Of a stretch of 64,000 nt of DNA, positions 44,577 through 56,609 are shown one piece after another. The DNA lies in assembly GCA_002102555.1 (NCBI GenBank), contig MCFL01000134.1:1-64000 (forward strand), read 5' to 3'. Position 1 is the first letter of the stretch, and the number at the start of each line of letters is the position of its first letter. Under the pieces are notes generated by a model, which was not told the DNA's origin, made no database searches, and saw only the letters and a list, made by a program, of their open reading frames with translations. A program made the position numbers and the translations under genes. The DNA is from Catenaria anguillulae PL171. Its lineage: Eukaryota; Blastocladiomycota; Blastocladiomycetes; Blastocladiales; Catenariaceae.

Positions 44577-47046
44577 ATGCCCTCTTCTTCCTCCTCCTCC
44601 TCCTCCTCCTCTTCCTCCCCGCCGCACGCGCACACCCACCGCGCCGGTGGCGGGTCGCCGCATCCTCATACGTATACCCAAAGTCCTCCTCCTGTAGCCA
44701 GCAGATTCGACCAGCAACTCATCCGCTCCACTCTGTGCGGCATCCTCGCCGAACGCGCCGCCCAGCAGACACAGCACGCCAAGGTGACTGTCCCCGAATC
44801 ACACGCCCAACTCGCCTACCACAACATTGTCACAGTCGCAAACGAGTGCCTTGCCCGCCTGCTGCAACCACCCCGCCCGCAGCCCTTCCCCATGTCACCC
44901 ATCGAGATTGACCACTTGCTGTTTCCCTCGGGCCTCACCATGCGCTTACGCGATCAGGTTGTCGTCAATGTCGACCAGTTGACCAAGGTGGTGGAAACGG
45001 CCCTCGAGCTGCGAGCCTTTGAACAGTCGTTGCCTCGACCTCTGTCGGCAACTGCAGCTGCCGGCTCGGCTGGATCACTTGCTTCCAGATCGGGAACAGT
45101 CGGGAGACGAGCCCTGCCACCCGTTCCGCCGCCTCCGACCTATTCAGCAACGGTTAGACAGCTACCAGGTCAGTTCCCAGGGGTATCAGGGGCATCCAAT
45201 CTTGGCCGCCGGTCTGCTTCGCTTTTTGGCCTCGACTCCATCTCAACCAACAATAACCATAGTGGGTCGCCTTCGTCGTCGTCGGTGCCGCCTCCTCAAA
45301 CTCCGCCAAGGTCCTCACACGCACACTTGCACCACCCGACTCCATCCTCGCCTCTTTCGCCCCATGCAGCAACAACAATGGTTTCATCGTCGTCCCCAGT
45401 CCCACCTCCACGCGACGCGTCTCTGTCGCTGCGATCACTCGCAGCTGGCTCACCCGTCGTGTCCCTCGCACCCTACCGTCCCTCGACCCCTTCGACCCCA
45501 CGCTCCAGCTCACCACCCGTGTTTCGGTCGCCCCCACCTCCGGCAGGCTCACCCCTACGGACCCAATCGCCCATTCCCGGCGGCGTCTCAACTCAATCCC
45601 CTCTTCGTCCCTCATCAGCTATGCGCATGGCCACGGCCGCCGCTGCTGTGCAACCGCCGCGCACCGTGATTGATGCACACTCGCACTCGATCCTGCTTCC
45701 GCTCTTGCACACGTCCAACCCGGCTGTTCCGCCATCGCCGTCGGCGCCCCCGGCCGCAACAACCGTATCAGGAGCAATGGCATCCACACGCATCTCGCGG
45801 TCTCAACCACTTACGGGCTCGGACGAGACACTTTCGGGCGACCAGCCACATTCGGACTCGTCCGGCCCCAAATCGCACACACATCCGAGCACCAAGTCCT
45901 CCTCACCGGGCCCCGCTCAACAATGGGCCATCCCTCTACGCCCGGGTGCGTCCCGGTCGCCTGCACTTGCCACCGTTTTGCTCGTGACTGTGCCCATTGC
46001 CGTGCTTGCCTTGTGTATTGTCCTGGACGGTGGCCTCATGCCCGTGAGCACCAACCCGTGGCTGGGTCCTGCCCCAGGCGTCCTAGTGCGTTGGGGTGCC
46101 AGAGCAGTCGCGTGCATGCGCACCTCCTCGCCCGAATTGGCTTCAGATACATTGGACTCGATGTGTGGGCCCGTGGTGGGTGCACCGAGACACTGGTGGC
46201 GGTGGCTCAGTGCCGGGTTTGTGCCAAGGGGGATTGTGCAAGTGGCACTGACCAGTGTCATGGTGGCGAGGTTTGGCGGGGCTGTGGAGAGAGGGTTTGG
46301 CGCCATGAGGGTGGTGGGCGTGTTTGTGGTTGGGAATGTAGGTGGGTTGGTTGCGAGCGCATTGGTTGCACCTGCAGCGTGTACGTTGGATTGGATTGGA
46401 TTGGATTCTCGAGTACGTGCTGACGCTCACTCGATCCGACTCTCTAGTGGAAACTGGAGCAAACTCGGGCTCATTTGCACTCTTGGCCGCCGCCCTCGTC
46501 GACCACCTCGCACACTGGTCTGTGCTCGACTCGCCATTGCTCGACACGTGCAAGTGGACTCTGGGCACATTCACGCTGCTGGCCCTCGGGTGGCTGTTGC
46601 CATTTGTCGACAACACCCTGCACGTGGTTGGCTGGTTGCTGGGCGTTTTCACGGCACTTGCCCTTCGTCCACGCGTCCAGCTCGTCGTTGCTGCCCCGCG
46701 GCTCGTGTCGTCGGCCGCAGCATCGCTCACCCAAAAACCTTCGCTCGCACACTCACACTCGCGATCCAACTCGCTCGTTTCTTCGTCGTCGGCCGTTTTG
46801 GTCACAGTACCTGCAATGGCACTCATGCGGCCGTGGCAGCGCGCGCTGGTCCGGTCCGTGGATGTCGTTGTGAGGTTGGTTGCGTTGGGCATCGTGGTGG
46901 CCTGCATGTACATTGGGCTGGCCGTGTTTTATGATTTCGGTGGAATTCGCAGCGCGTTGACTCGAAGCGGGCGCGTTGGAGCAGGTGGAGCGGTTGAGTG
47001 TGACGTTTGCCAGTATTTGAACTGGGCAACCTGGCCAGTCGCCTGA
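44577..47046 (+). CDS. rhomboid-family multi-pass membrane protein, active-site motif altered
   Basis: Exons 44577-46380 and 46448-47046 give 800 residues. About 460 disordered Ser/Pro-rich residues lead into a rhomboid-like core. The first helix (LATVLLVTVPIAVLALCIVL) is followed by a long loop, then WWRWLSAGFVPRG, matching the conserved WR-type loop and HxxxxH region, and GNVGGLVASALV. The intron lies just before ETGANSGSFALLAAALVDHL. The later helix has VDNTLHVVGWLLGVF with the family's catalytic-type His. Two more helices and a Cys-containing tail end the protein. In active rhomboids the serine lies in GxSG; here ungapped alignment puts Asn at that position and Ser one residue later. It may be a pseudoprotease of iRhom type. 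Confidence 0.7.
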
Positions 47047-47595
47047 GGTCGTGTCGATAGAAGGCATAGATGGACTCGAATCGTAGGCAGGTACATACAT
47101 TGATTATGTGTCTGATTGGACGACGCACCCCGGATTCCCACACGTCATGTTGGTTGTTTGATAGCTCATTCATTTGTTTTCCTATTGTGTACATATCCCC
47201 CCCCCCCCCCCTCTCCCTCCGTTGCGTTTCGTTTGTCTCGTTTTTATTGTACCTCGGTTTCCGCGGGCTTGCTCTCTACTGCGACGCTCTTGCACAGATC
47301 AAATCCACAATGTTTTCCCGTTATTTCACTTCGATCGAGCGTTTGATGTGCTGTTCAGTGCGCCTCTACTAGGGCAGACTGGCCAGTAAAACCTCCCGGC
47401 CTCGCGGTGAGGATCAAGATCCTTGATGAAACCGTGCTGCAGGACAGGACCAACGAATTAAAAAAAACCGATGCATTCATTTACGTAGACACCAAAAACA
47501 ATACAAGCAGGAGTGAGAACGCCTGATACGAGTTAACCATTCGCCCAAGCATATGTGCAATCTCCCCCATGTCACCCTTTGTCATTTGCCCCGAG
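47047..47595. other. intergenic with C-rich run
   Basis: 550 bases between convergent genes. A run of about a dozen C followed by CTCTCCCTCC lies at about 47200. No gene seen. Confidence 0.5.
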
Positions 47596-48111
47596 TCACT
47601 TGGATGCACCACACTGACAACGTTGCTTGTTGCTCTGCCGCATATGCACCGCGTCCAACTGCCCCTTAAAATGCAAAGCCTGCTGGCCAAGCTGCAGCAC
47701 GGTCCTGCGCAGCTGCATTCCGTCCATGTACAACATCCTCGTTAGCCGCACCAGGTCGCTGTGCGACAGGTCCTCGGGTCGTGCGGGCATGTCGCGAAAC
47801 GGCTGAGTTGCACGCAGGCCTTGGTCCAGGGCGACTTCACGAAACAGTGTGCATTCGCTGTCGCTGTCGGAACTCGACTCGGAGCCTGAGTCGGCCAAGG
47901 TGTCGTGCTCATCAATTGGAAACAGGTAACAGCTCGTGGGCGTTGCGAGCGTGCTGGTGTGAGGTGGTGAAGGCAGATAAGAAACCGAGCCTTTGCGTGA
48001 GCTTGAAAGCGACGACGACCGTTTCGGGACCAGGTTGAGTTGGGAGGGACGGTTGGGTCGGTCAAACTGGTTCTTGTGCTGAGGTGGAGCGGGTCGACTT
48101 GGGAACGACAT
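47596..48111 (-). CDS. small helical protein, tandem family member A
   Basis: A single-exon gene of 171 residues, not recognised. The Ser/Pro-rich N terminus has the wording NLVPKRSSSLSSSRKGSVSYL; an acidic Ser/Asp patch follows, then a helical motif at residues 115-135 of pattern L-S-x-x-D-L-x-x-L-T-R-x-L-Y-x-D, continuing as a coiled coil. The last residues contain CQC. The motif recurs in the next two minus-strand genes at almost the same relative position, so the three are tandem duplicates. It is the shortest member, with a truncated coil. Function unknown. Confidence 0.65.
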   Translation of the reverse strand: MSFPSRPAPPQHKNQFDRPNRPSQLNLVPKRSSSLSSSRKGSVSYLPSPPHTSTLATPTSCYLFPIDEHDTLADSGSESSSDSDSECTLFREVALDQGLRATQPFRDMPARPEDLSHSDLVRLTRMLYMDGMQLRRTVLQLGQQALHFKGQLDAVHMRQSNKQRCQCGASK

Positions 48112-48758
48112 GGTTGCTGGTCGCTTTACAGATCTATGAGCACGTTGAATTTGCGCGGTACTTCTCAGGAAACCAAAGCGGCCAGGCCAGCGAGGTCCGG
48201 CCTTCCTTTTTCAAGGAGTTATGTATGTACATATCAGTCAAGTCTTAAGTGCACCTGCTCCCTGATTCAAGCAATCAAGTGGTGCCTGGACGCGTCCGAT
48301 GAGCCGAGTGAAGTGGAGCCAGGCACCAATGGGTGCAATTACGTCCGCGGCGCATTTGCTTCCTGCATTGGGTTCCAGGCTCTGACACAGCCAAAACCTC
48401 TATTCACGGAAGTGATGAACGGGCCATTCATTCCAGGCAGAGGGGGACTTGGCATCACCGGGGAACCATGAGGATTGGAAAGAGCTAGGCATTATCTGTC
48501 AGGCTGCTGATGAAGCGTTGGATCATATGCAAGCCTAAGGCATAAGAGTCCCGTTCAGGCGAGTATGTGCAAATGCCGTGGCGCATACAATTGACAATTC
48601 CTGTAATTGACTCGGAGGACAAGCACTTGCAGTGCACGTTGCAAGCAACGGTGCTCATCGACACTTCAACAAGCTCATCTATTCACAGTAATAGTAGTAA
48701 TGATATGTACAAAAGAGTCACTCAACACGCATTCCACGCCACACGCATTCCGATGGCC
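48112..48758. other. intergenic
   Basis: 650 bases between tandem family members A and B. No gene or clear repeat. Confidence 0.4.
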
Positions 48759-49331
48759 TCACCGCTGCTGCAACAACATTGTCCCCAGCGTCTCGAGTGC
48801 CTCCTCCAACTGAGCCTTCAACACGCACGATTCGCGACTCGATGCGTCAACAACTTGGCGCTGGTATTCAATAGTCTGACACAGCCGCTCACGCTCTCTC
48901 GCAGCTTGCGACGTGACGGAGTCGAGCGTCACTTGCAGGCGAACAACATCTCGGCGCGCCTTGAGGGCATCAATGTGCAGTGTGCGAACGAGGGCTGCCA
49001 GTTCGTCGCGGTCCAGCGCGTCGAGGTTCAATTCTGTTGCTGGCGGAGGATGATTGGATAGGGTGTGTCGCTTGAGTTGATTGTTGGCTTTGGATGATGG
49101 CGGGTATTGAAACATGGGAGCAGGGGACAGTTGCGGCGGGGGCGTTCGGACGCGATCTTCGTTTCCTGCTGGAAGACTCCAACGGTGCGAGTGGCCACGG
49201 TACCGGAAAACTTGAGGCGAGCACGAATCGTCGGAAGCTTGGGCCTCGTCCAAGTCCGGCTGGCGAGGGAGCGATGCGGTTCGAGCGGGAATGGCTGCCA
49301 GTTGGAGCGACGTTGATTGTGGTGATTCCAT
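48759..49331 (-). CDS. small coiled-coil protein, tandem family member B
   Basis: A single-exon gene of 190 residues of the same family. A disordered Pro-rich first half (residues 1-100) is followed by the shared motif at 106-126: L-D-R-D-E-L-x-x-L-V-R-x-L-H-x-D, with ALKAR behind it. A long coiled coil follows (LQVTLDSVTSQAARERERL; EEALETLGTMLLQQR) to the end. There are no membrane segments or enzyme motifs. The layout of disordered N terminus, motif and coiled coil matches members A and C. It probably acts as a scaffold or oligomer, but that is inference from the coil alone. Confidence 0.65.
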   Translation of the reverse strand: MESPQSTSLQLAAIPARTASLPRQPDLDEAQASDDSCSPQVFRYRGHSHRWSLPAGNEDRVRTPPPQLSPAPMFQYPPSSKANNQLKRHTLSNHPPPATELNLDALDRDELAALVRTLHIDALKARRDVVRLQVTLDSVTSQAARERERLCQTIEYQRQVVDASSRESCVLKAQLEEALETLGTMLLQQR

Positions 49332-49827
49332 CTTGGGCGCCAGACAAGTGAAACAGAGTATGCGAGTACAGCCTTAGGTTGGCAGAGGAAGAAGGGAACC
49401 CGGCAGGAGAATGAGCTTGAGGTTGGGTGGGCCGTGTCTCAATTAATACATAAGGATAAGGATGCTCTCCCGAGCACATGTCGGAGCCAACCAAACGGCC
49501 GATAACTACATGACGATGTTTGCACCAGACAACGAGCACAGGGACATTGCCAAACTGGGAACAGCGTTCGTTAAGGGACTGCAGCCGTTATGGGAAATTG
49601 CTTAATGAGGCGGGTGCAACTGTGTTTGGCTGACACAAGTCGGCACCCGCCCTCACACGCCTCGTCGTGTCGGCGACTGCGAACATCTGTCATGTCTCAC
49701 ATGGCAGCTAGCTTGCAAGGATCTTGCTTCATCCGGTTTTCATGGAACAGCCAAGAAATGGGAATGGATGCGTCTATTGGTGTAGGAAACATGACAAGCA
49801 CAATCAAAACAGAGTACAAGATATCGT
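49332..49827. other. intergenic
   Basis: 500 bases between tandem family members B and C. Nothing recognised. Confidence 0.4.
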
Positions 49828-50487
49828 TTAGCAGTCACGAGTTCTTGGAGCCAATCCAGGAATCACAGTGGACAGTATCGACATGACCTGGCCCAATCGT
49901 TTCCGAAGTCCTGCAGCGTCCTCCTTGGCTCTTTCCAACTCTCTACCTTGTTTCTCGACGGCCTCCAATAGTTGCCTCTGGCGCCGAATCGATTCCGCCG
50001 ACATCTTGTCGAGCTTGCGTTCGAGTTCCTTAATCTTTTCTTGTTCAGACATGGCAACCCACCGTGCGCGGCAGCTGTCGGCAAACAACAAACGTGTCAG
50101 GCGCTCCAAGTCATGCCGAGACAGGGCGTCCAGATCGGGCGGCAGGTCTGGGAGCGCGGTGATTCTTGCCGACGGTTCCTGGCTGCTGCTGCTGTCATCG
50201 CTGTCATAAAGGAAGGCACGGTTCACAGGAGTTCGGGATTTGGTGGCAAGACGCTTGAGTGTCGGCGAATGGTCGGCATCACGGTTGACAAATGTATCGT
50301 CGGAGCTGTTGGAAGTTACGGAAGGTGATTTGGTTCTTGCATCGGAAATCTGGAGCTGGGTGGGAACTGTCGATGTAAGCGATGACTTACGCAAAGGAAT
50401 CGGTTCCACATCTGGGTCAACGGTGAATGGCTCATGGCGGTGGAGCCGAAAAGACCGCGGAAGGGAGTTGTAGTTTGGCGTTGACAT
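49828..50487 (-). CDS. small coiled-coil protein, tandem family member C
   Basis: A single-exon gene; ATG at 50487 gives 219 residues (the open frame extends further upstream, but this ATG begins the protein-like composition). The Ser/Thr-rich N terminus contains LYDSDDSSSSQEPSARIT. The shared motif is at residues 122-142: L-S-R-H-D-L-x-x-L-T-R-L-L-F-x-D, followed by CRAR. A strong coiled coil runs from about 148 to 200 (SEQEKIKELERKLDKMSAES; RQRQLLEAVEKQGRELERAK). It ends VIPGLAPRTRDC. The best preserved copy of the three. No known family recognised. Confidence 0.68.
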   Translation of the reverse strand: MSTPNYNSLPRSFRLHRHEPFTVDPDVEPIPLRKSSLTSTVPTQLQISDARTKSPSVTSNSSDDTFVNRDADHSPTLKRLATKSRTPVNRAFLYDSDDSSSSQEPSARITALPDLPPDLDALSRHDLERLTRLLFADSCRARWVAMSEQEKIKELERKLDKMSAESIRRQRQLLEAVEKQGRELERAKEDAAGLRKRLGQVMSILSTVIPGLAPRTRDC

Positions 50488-51046
50488 TGTGTTTCTATGA
50501 AGGTGTGTGTAAGCGTAAGAAGGACGATTCGTTGATGGAGGTAGAAGTGGGCGGTGGTTCACTCTTATTTTCAGCTTTTTGTCAACAAACCATATGTGCA
50601 ACATTGGTGTTCATTTTTCCTGTGCAATCATCAATACTAGTACCATGAAGTGCCAATGTGGTGGGTAGTGACAGCCTCCGAGGGCATCCTTCGGCTCAAA
50701 GGACAAAATGTCGAAGATGAAGGTAGTGTCGACCTTGGTATGCGGCTGTGGCTCAAGCAGTCAGGAACAGAGCCTGAGAAGGAAATGACCGCTGTTCAGG
50801 CTCGTGTGGACTCATTTCCAGCCAAAACTGTACCTGCCAGGCATTTCCATTATCATATGTGGCTCTCTCGAGAATATGAACATAGCGCGAGATGGCTTTC
50901 GCGTGGACTTTGGGACGAACTTGAACTTGCACGAGTTTGTCGGCTCGCTCACTGTCAAAGGAAGAAATCTCCTCTGCCAACCGCTACGAAGAAAATGACT
51001 ACACTGCCTAACTTACATTGGCCGAAGAACAGATATGTACACAGAA
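50488..51046. other. intergenic
   Basis: 560 bases between tandem member C and the 3' end of the HECT gene. No feature seen. Confidence 0.4.
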
Positions 51047-53943
51047 TTACATTAAGCCAAACCCTTCAATGTTCTCCAGCGCCTTCTTGAGTAAAGTTTC
51101 AAGCTTGCTCGGTGACGAGTATTCGGGGAGCAAGAGCACATTGAAGCACGTGTGAGCTGATGGGAGGCGGTCCGAGTCTGGCCCTTGGCGCATGACAACA
51201 ACAGTGACACGGCCGAGTCCTCCAACTGGAGAGCGATCGGACCCAGTGACGAAAAACAGGAAGCGGCGCTGGTCCACTTTCGACATGGATCGAATCGCAT
51301 GCCACAATGACCTGTCAACAATGGTTGGTAATCGAGCGAAAACGATGGCACCACCAGCAAATCTGGAACGTACTCAACAATCGGTGTCTCGTGAGAGTAT
51401 CCACCATCATAGATTGCCTGCGTCTCCAGCGCATAAATGTCCAACTCATCCTCGCCAAGTACGACATGGTGCAGCTCCTCGGCACGAAACAAATGCTTGA
51501 TGGACGATTCCGCCGTCACCGCGGCAAATCCACGCTGAAAGGCTTGGAACGAGCGAGACACGCGAACGTTCAAATGATAGTCCAACAGCTTTTCCATGTA
51601 AAGCTTGCGGTTGTCATTGGTCAGGTCCACGCTTGCGCCGTTTGGAACGAGCTCCACGACGGTTCGTGCACCGCCACCCAATCGTTCTTCCTCCACTGTG
51701 AATGTGCGACAGTATGTGGATTGCACGTCGCCTTGAAAATTTGCAAGCGTACGCATGCCTTGAGCGAGTTGCGGGTCAATCTCGGCAAGGTCGTCAATGG
51801 TCAGCGGTTCGCCAAGTAGCTTCTTGAACAAGACGAGAGGAAAGTGGACTTGGAGGACGATCTGCAGGACGAAGGGAATGAGAAGTGTGTCCCTCCCTAT
51901 TTGCACGAGAAACGCACCGAGTTGTACAGCGCGACCCCACACACTTTCCCAGCCAGCTCATATTCTTCTTCTGTCCGGGCGTCTGACGATGCGCCACTTT
52001 CAACGTTGTCTGCGGGTACGTCTGACGTGGTTTGACCAGAGAACGCAACAACATCGGGCACAAACCACGCCACTGCATCCCCTGCTCCGGCTGCAGCAAA
52101 CATGCCGTACACGGGATCAAGCAACCCGCGCATCACCAGCGCAAGCAATTCACGTGCAACACCGCCCTCATCCACACCTGGCTCACCCACAAACGAGACT
52201 CGTAGTTGCTTGCGAAGGTCGCGCCGGTCGCTAACGCCCGCCAACTGTACAAGTGTGTCGCGCACGGCATGGTCACGGCGGACAACAAGGTCGAGGTATG
52301 GACTTTGGACGCCGACAAAAAGTGCCCGGAAGAACGTGGCCTGCAAGTGGTGTCGCATGTGCACCAGTGACTCGATACGTAAGAGGTCGGATTTTGATGC
52401 TGGGTTCAGAATGAATGGGTACTGGGCAAGGGCGAGAGGCTGAGGCTCGTTCATGGCGCTGACGGGAGGTGACGATTTCCAGCGCAGGTATTCCGCGCGT
52501 GGAGAAAAGTAGGCATTGATGTCCGGATGATAAAACGTGGCGTATGGGAGCAGAGAGTACTTGCGGTTGATAGTGTCTGGAACAGTGGCAAGCATTTGGA
52601 ACAAATAATGTCAGCGCAGCCAGCTCGGAACAGCACCGCTAAGGACGACGAACCAATGACTTTGAGAGCCTTGATGGCATGAACCGCTCCTGGGTCCACA
52701 ACAGCACCCTCATCCTCGTTTTCATCATCGACATCCTCCAAGTTGGAGCATGGCCGAAAGCAAGCAGAAATGGTGGCATGAATACCAGCAACAAGCCGTT
52801 GAATGACCAGGACGCCTTGTGCTCGGTTTGGTGTCCCATTATGTGCGAGGATCCAGCGGGCTACTTCAGGATGTGTTGACGACGGCAATCGATGCAACAA
52901 TTCGCACATTCCAACAGCAAGTCCAATCGGTAACCGATCCATGTTGCAATTGAACGGTTGAGCATCAAGATTTGAAATGGGTCCAGCTTGAGCGGCTGGG
53001 AGACAAGTTGGAGGCGGCGGAGCGTCAGGGTCCCACATGAAGAAGAATGAGAGTAGAATTGGAATCACGCCAGCGTGAATGGATTCGAGTCCAAGAGTAA
53101 ACTGATCAAGGAATTCGGCCCAGCCTTCCAAGAAAGGTAACTGGTGCTCGGAAACGGCAAGAGAAAGCTGATGGAGATAGTGCAAATCGAGACCGGGGAC
53201 TTGAGTTGTGGAATGGACGGATTCGATAGTGATTGATGGGACAAGAAAACCGCGCAGGTGGGCCGTCGTCGAGAACGAATCAGTCCATGACGTGGGCAAG
53301 ACAAGAAGCCCTTCCGATTGCCTTTCGCTGGCGGTTTTGGCCTGGACCACATCTTGCGACTTGTTGATGAATCGGGTCACGAGTCGGCGGACGCGCGAGT
53401 CCGTGAACTCCTCCCACCCACGCCTGTATGGGCCCGGCATATCGTCACAACTCCATTCAACTTTGCTTGACTGATCTGGTGTGGTGGCGTTCGATGTCGA
53501 ACCGTTTGCCGCATCCGCTTCTTGGGACGCCCAAGTCGATTCCTCACCACATCGTAACCAAAGAGGACCAGTTGAAGCGAGAACGATCGCTAGTCGGGAT
53601 ACCTCTGGTAGCTGAACATCTCCTCGGCGGTTTTCGTAGCGCTGCAAGTAGAGCGCACACAATGGCGAGTGCGGCATTGACGGTGAACGTTGCGCGTCGT
53701 GATGTTGGGCATGCTGGCGCCGTGGGCAACCTCGGGTGAGTAGAGAGTAGTATCTTGAGAAAGAGTCCATTGCCTTTCATTAGATTGGTTGGTAGCCAAC
53801 ATTCGGTTCTCAATGGCGCTTGGAGGTACACATACTTTTGGATCAGCTCATCATACTTTGTGTTGGCGCCATTAGGGAGAGGCAACGAAGGAGCCAGTGG
53901 GCCGTTCGCTGTCGGTGCAGCAGCGCACTGATTGTTGTTCATG
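51047..53943 (-). CDS. HECT-type E3 ubiquitin ligase
   Basis: Supported exons are 51311-51047, 51861-51374, 52576-51918 and from 52654 upstream through about 53720, plus an N-terminal segment starting near 53943 (MNNNQCAAAPTANG). The C-terminal HECT domain is complete: YLRWKSSPP, the LRVSFVGEPGVDEGGVARE entry motif, EYELAGKVCGVALYNS, HFPLVLFKKLLG, NRKLYMEKLLDYHL, and the active-site region HTCFNVLLLPEYSS with its catalytic Cys before an EGFGL terminus. HECT ligases take ubiquitin from an E2 onto this Cys, then pass it to substrate. The 700-residue N-terminal half has no repeats or WW or C2 domain that I can name, closer to Hul4/HECTD2-like ligases. Frames between 53580 and 53780 are ambiguous, so the 5' exons are unresolved. 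Confidence 0.82.
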
Positions 53944-54177
53944 ATTGGTATGGTATTGGTAAATGCTAAGGGTTCGCTACATGTTCCGTTGAGTGCATGG
54001 CGACTGCACTCTCCCGTCAAACGCCAAAGAGTCGTCACTCATTTACTCTGGTGCACACACGGTCGTGCCACCGATCATGTCAGTTCGGCGTTTGTTAACA
54101 GATGTGTTTAGTGCAGATGAAGTGGGTGGGCATGGATCGCCTGAATAAATCGGCGAAAAAACCTTGCGGGATCCACA

Positions 54178-56490
54178 TTGACCATCAGGAGTTGCCGCAA
54201 ATACCCAATGAAATGCATCATGCTGAAGCGTATACATGCCTACGTTCGCTCCGCAATTGTCCTGTGTGCCTTTTGTGTTTCTTGGGCAGCCATCATCGGT
54301 CAAGCAAATTGGCGATTCGAAAATGGACCTGAGCTAAAAGGACGATCAGGCTCACTTGGATACAGTCGCAAACGCGGGTTTCGGGGATTCGTACTCGTGG
54401 TACTCTGGTTGTTGCTTGCGACAATTACATATCAACATTTTGGGCTCATCTTTCCAGCCGTCAAGATCAAGGTACTCGGCCACACGGGAAGGTGGGAATG
54501 GAATCGAGCGACGCTCGTGTGGGGCCTCGTCTTTGGGACCATCATACTTGTCCGCTTCGTTATTCATGCTGTTTGCTATTCTGGGTACTCGCCCACGCTC
54601 ATGCTGCCCTTTACAACCCGTGATGGTGATTTTGCGTTGGGTATGCCGAATCTCGATTTTCATGCATGTGCGAGAAGCTACAATCGTCGACCTTTGGCAA
54701 AATGATGTCGCGAAACAGAAACGTCATGCCTCGCATGCGTCCTGGGTTATTTCATCACGATGGGGTACATCACTGTGACTCGCAAGCGAGCACCAAATGC
54801 CACGCACAATGGTTCTTCAACTGGGCCGAGCCCCACGACTCAACCCTTGGCACCCGGTTCCGGTTCTGGACAGCACAAGCAGCGTTGGGTCATTTTGTTC
54901 TTCTTTGAGCTTGGTATCATTTCTTGGACAGCCCAAAGTCCACTGGTGAACAGTGTGCTATCAATCATTGCTGTCAGCACTCTTGGCGTTTGTGTGCTTG
55001 CCATCCTCGGCTACTCAACCATTTGGCTGGGACGACTGGAGAGCAATGGTTTGTTGGGTACCGCCAAAGACAGCTATGACCTTGCTGTGCTGATGTTCTT
55101 CGGTGCGCCAAGCTTTGAGAACATGTCCACCCAGACAGCGGCTAACTTCTTTCGCCATCGTAGGAATCCTCCTCATGCGGATCGTGAGTCGATTGACTGA
55201 CGTTCTCACCGGCCGTCAGGCTTTTGAGACCAGTGGACTCGGCTTTCTTTTCGAACTCTTGTCTCCGCTCGTTTTTGGGTGCATCATGATCCTCTCAACA
55301 CTACTGATGGACTTTTGTGCACCAATCGTCTTCCCACGCCGGCCCGCCAAGTGGATGACCTTCGTTGCTCGTTTTGCGCAAGAGCTCTTTACTGCAGGCG
55401 CGGGATACTCGTCATTCAAATCTGTCAACACGATTGTCGTGTACTGTGTCTGGTCCATGATTTCAGTTTGCATTTTCGATACCGGGTTTGCGCACGATGT
55501 TTGGACCACTGTTCGAGGTGTTCAAAAGACGGTGGTCCGATTCCAGAGGCAAAAGATGAACGAGTCCAACAGCAGTATTTCAATTGAGCAAGAGACTCGA
55601 TCGGATCCAGCAGGCAAGGAGTCCGCCGAGGACGCGGTTGCGTTGGTCGTGCGGACAGAGGCTGATCCGAGCAGCCCGAGTGTGTCGCAGGGCGCGTCGT
55701 CATCCCTGTTGCCCGAAACCCACGTTACCCGGTTTGGGAGCACATCAAGGACGAGTGCCAATTCCAGTCCGATTCAGACTCGGGTACATGACTCGGTTTC
55801 CATCTGGCCTTGAGTTGCTCTGCCTGATCACTCTTGGTTGCTGACTGGTTCCCACTGAATCAACAGAAGTTCACCCTACCACGCCCCAAGTCACCCAGCT
55901 CGTTTCGTATGCGTCTCGGGACGGCAGCAACGGCCCTGCTCAAAACTCGACCTATCATTCCCGATCAGGCTCTTCTCTACGCACAACAAATTGAGCGGGC
56001 ACAGTTCAGTCTCCTCGCCCGCCTTTGCTGCATCTCGTGCTTTGTCGCGATTGTCCTGATTGATCCAGAGACGCACTTTTCGTCAGAGGCGGCTGTCAGT
56101 CCGCTGCTGATGGTCGCTTGCACGAGCGTGGCCTCACTCTTGCCGTGGCCTCTCGTCATTGTACGTGTGCTGCGAATCAAGGCACAGCGGGCCACGGATC
56201 TCGCCCGGAGCGAGTCGCTTCAAAATGCGGCAAATAGTACCAATGGCGGTGGAATCGCCTCAGCGACCTCAGGATTGGACGTGCAGAAATCAGCGAGCGA
56301 TGCCGCGCCAACAGCCCCAACTATAACTAGAACCGACGAAGCAGCGCCGACAATGTCACCGCGGATAGCTCATAATGCTGGTGTATTTACCATGTGCCGC
56401 ATAGACTTGTGGGATAGTGGTGCAGTGACATTTATCATGTCCATGATTTCCATGTTGATTCTGTGCAAGTTTGGACCCCTTGATATGTGA
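54178..56490 (+). CDS. multi-pass membrane protein locus, function unknown
   Basis: Firm exons are 54760-55102, 55164-55783 and 55867-56490, which join in frame to 528 residues. The GTGCGC intron restores the helix LMFFGILLMRIVSRL. Upstream, 54178-54640 (ATG at 54208 also possible) encodes three further membrane helices (SAIVLCAFCVSWAAIIG, VLVVLWLLLATITY, LVWGLVFGTIILVRFVIH) and probably belongs to the same gene. The link through 54640-54760 is unclear: it needs an intron of under 40 nt or a separate start at 54760. In total about ten helices, with cytoplasmic-looking Ser/Thr-rich loops near 55600-55780 and 56220-56340. No transporter or receptor signature recognised. It starts about 230 bases from the divergent HECT gene. 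Confidence 0.6.
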
Positions 56491-56609
56491 CGGATTCAGC
56501 TTAACAAATAGACTGTGCACAAAGCTGACAAAAGTAGACGAAACGGAGGCGGGCTATGATGGAATACATACATGAAAAGCAATTGACAACGCAACGGACA
56601 CAATTGTCC

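Noticed and set aside
47190-47215. C-rich run as a telomere or G-quadruplex array
   Set aside because: A single homopolymer stretch without telomeric repeat units; noted only as sequence composition.
53080-53110. T-arm-like sequence GGATTCGAGTCC suggesting a tRNA
   Set aside because: Lies inside the HECT coding exon; no matching acceptor, D or anticodon arms around it.
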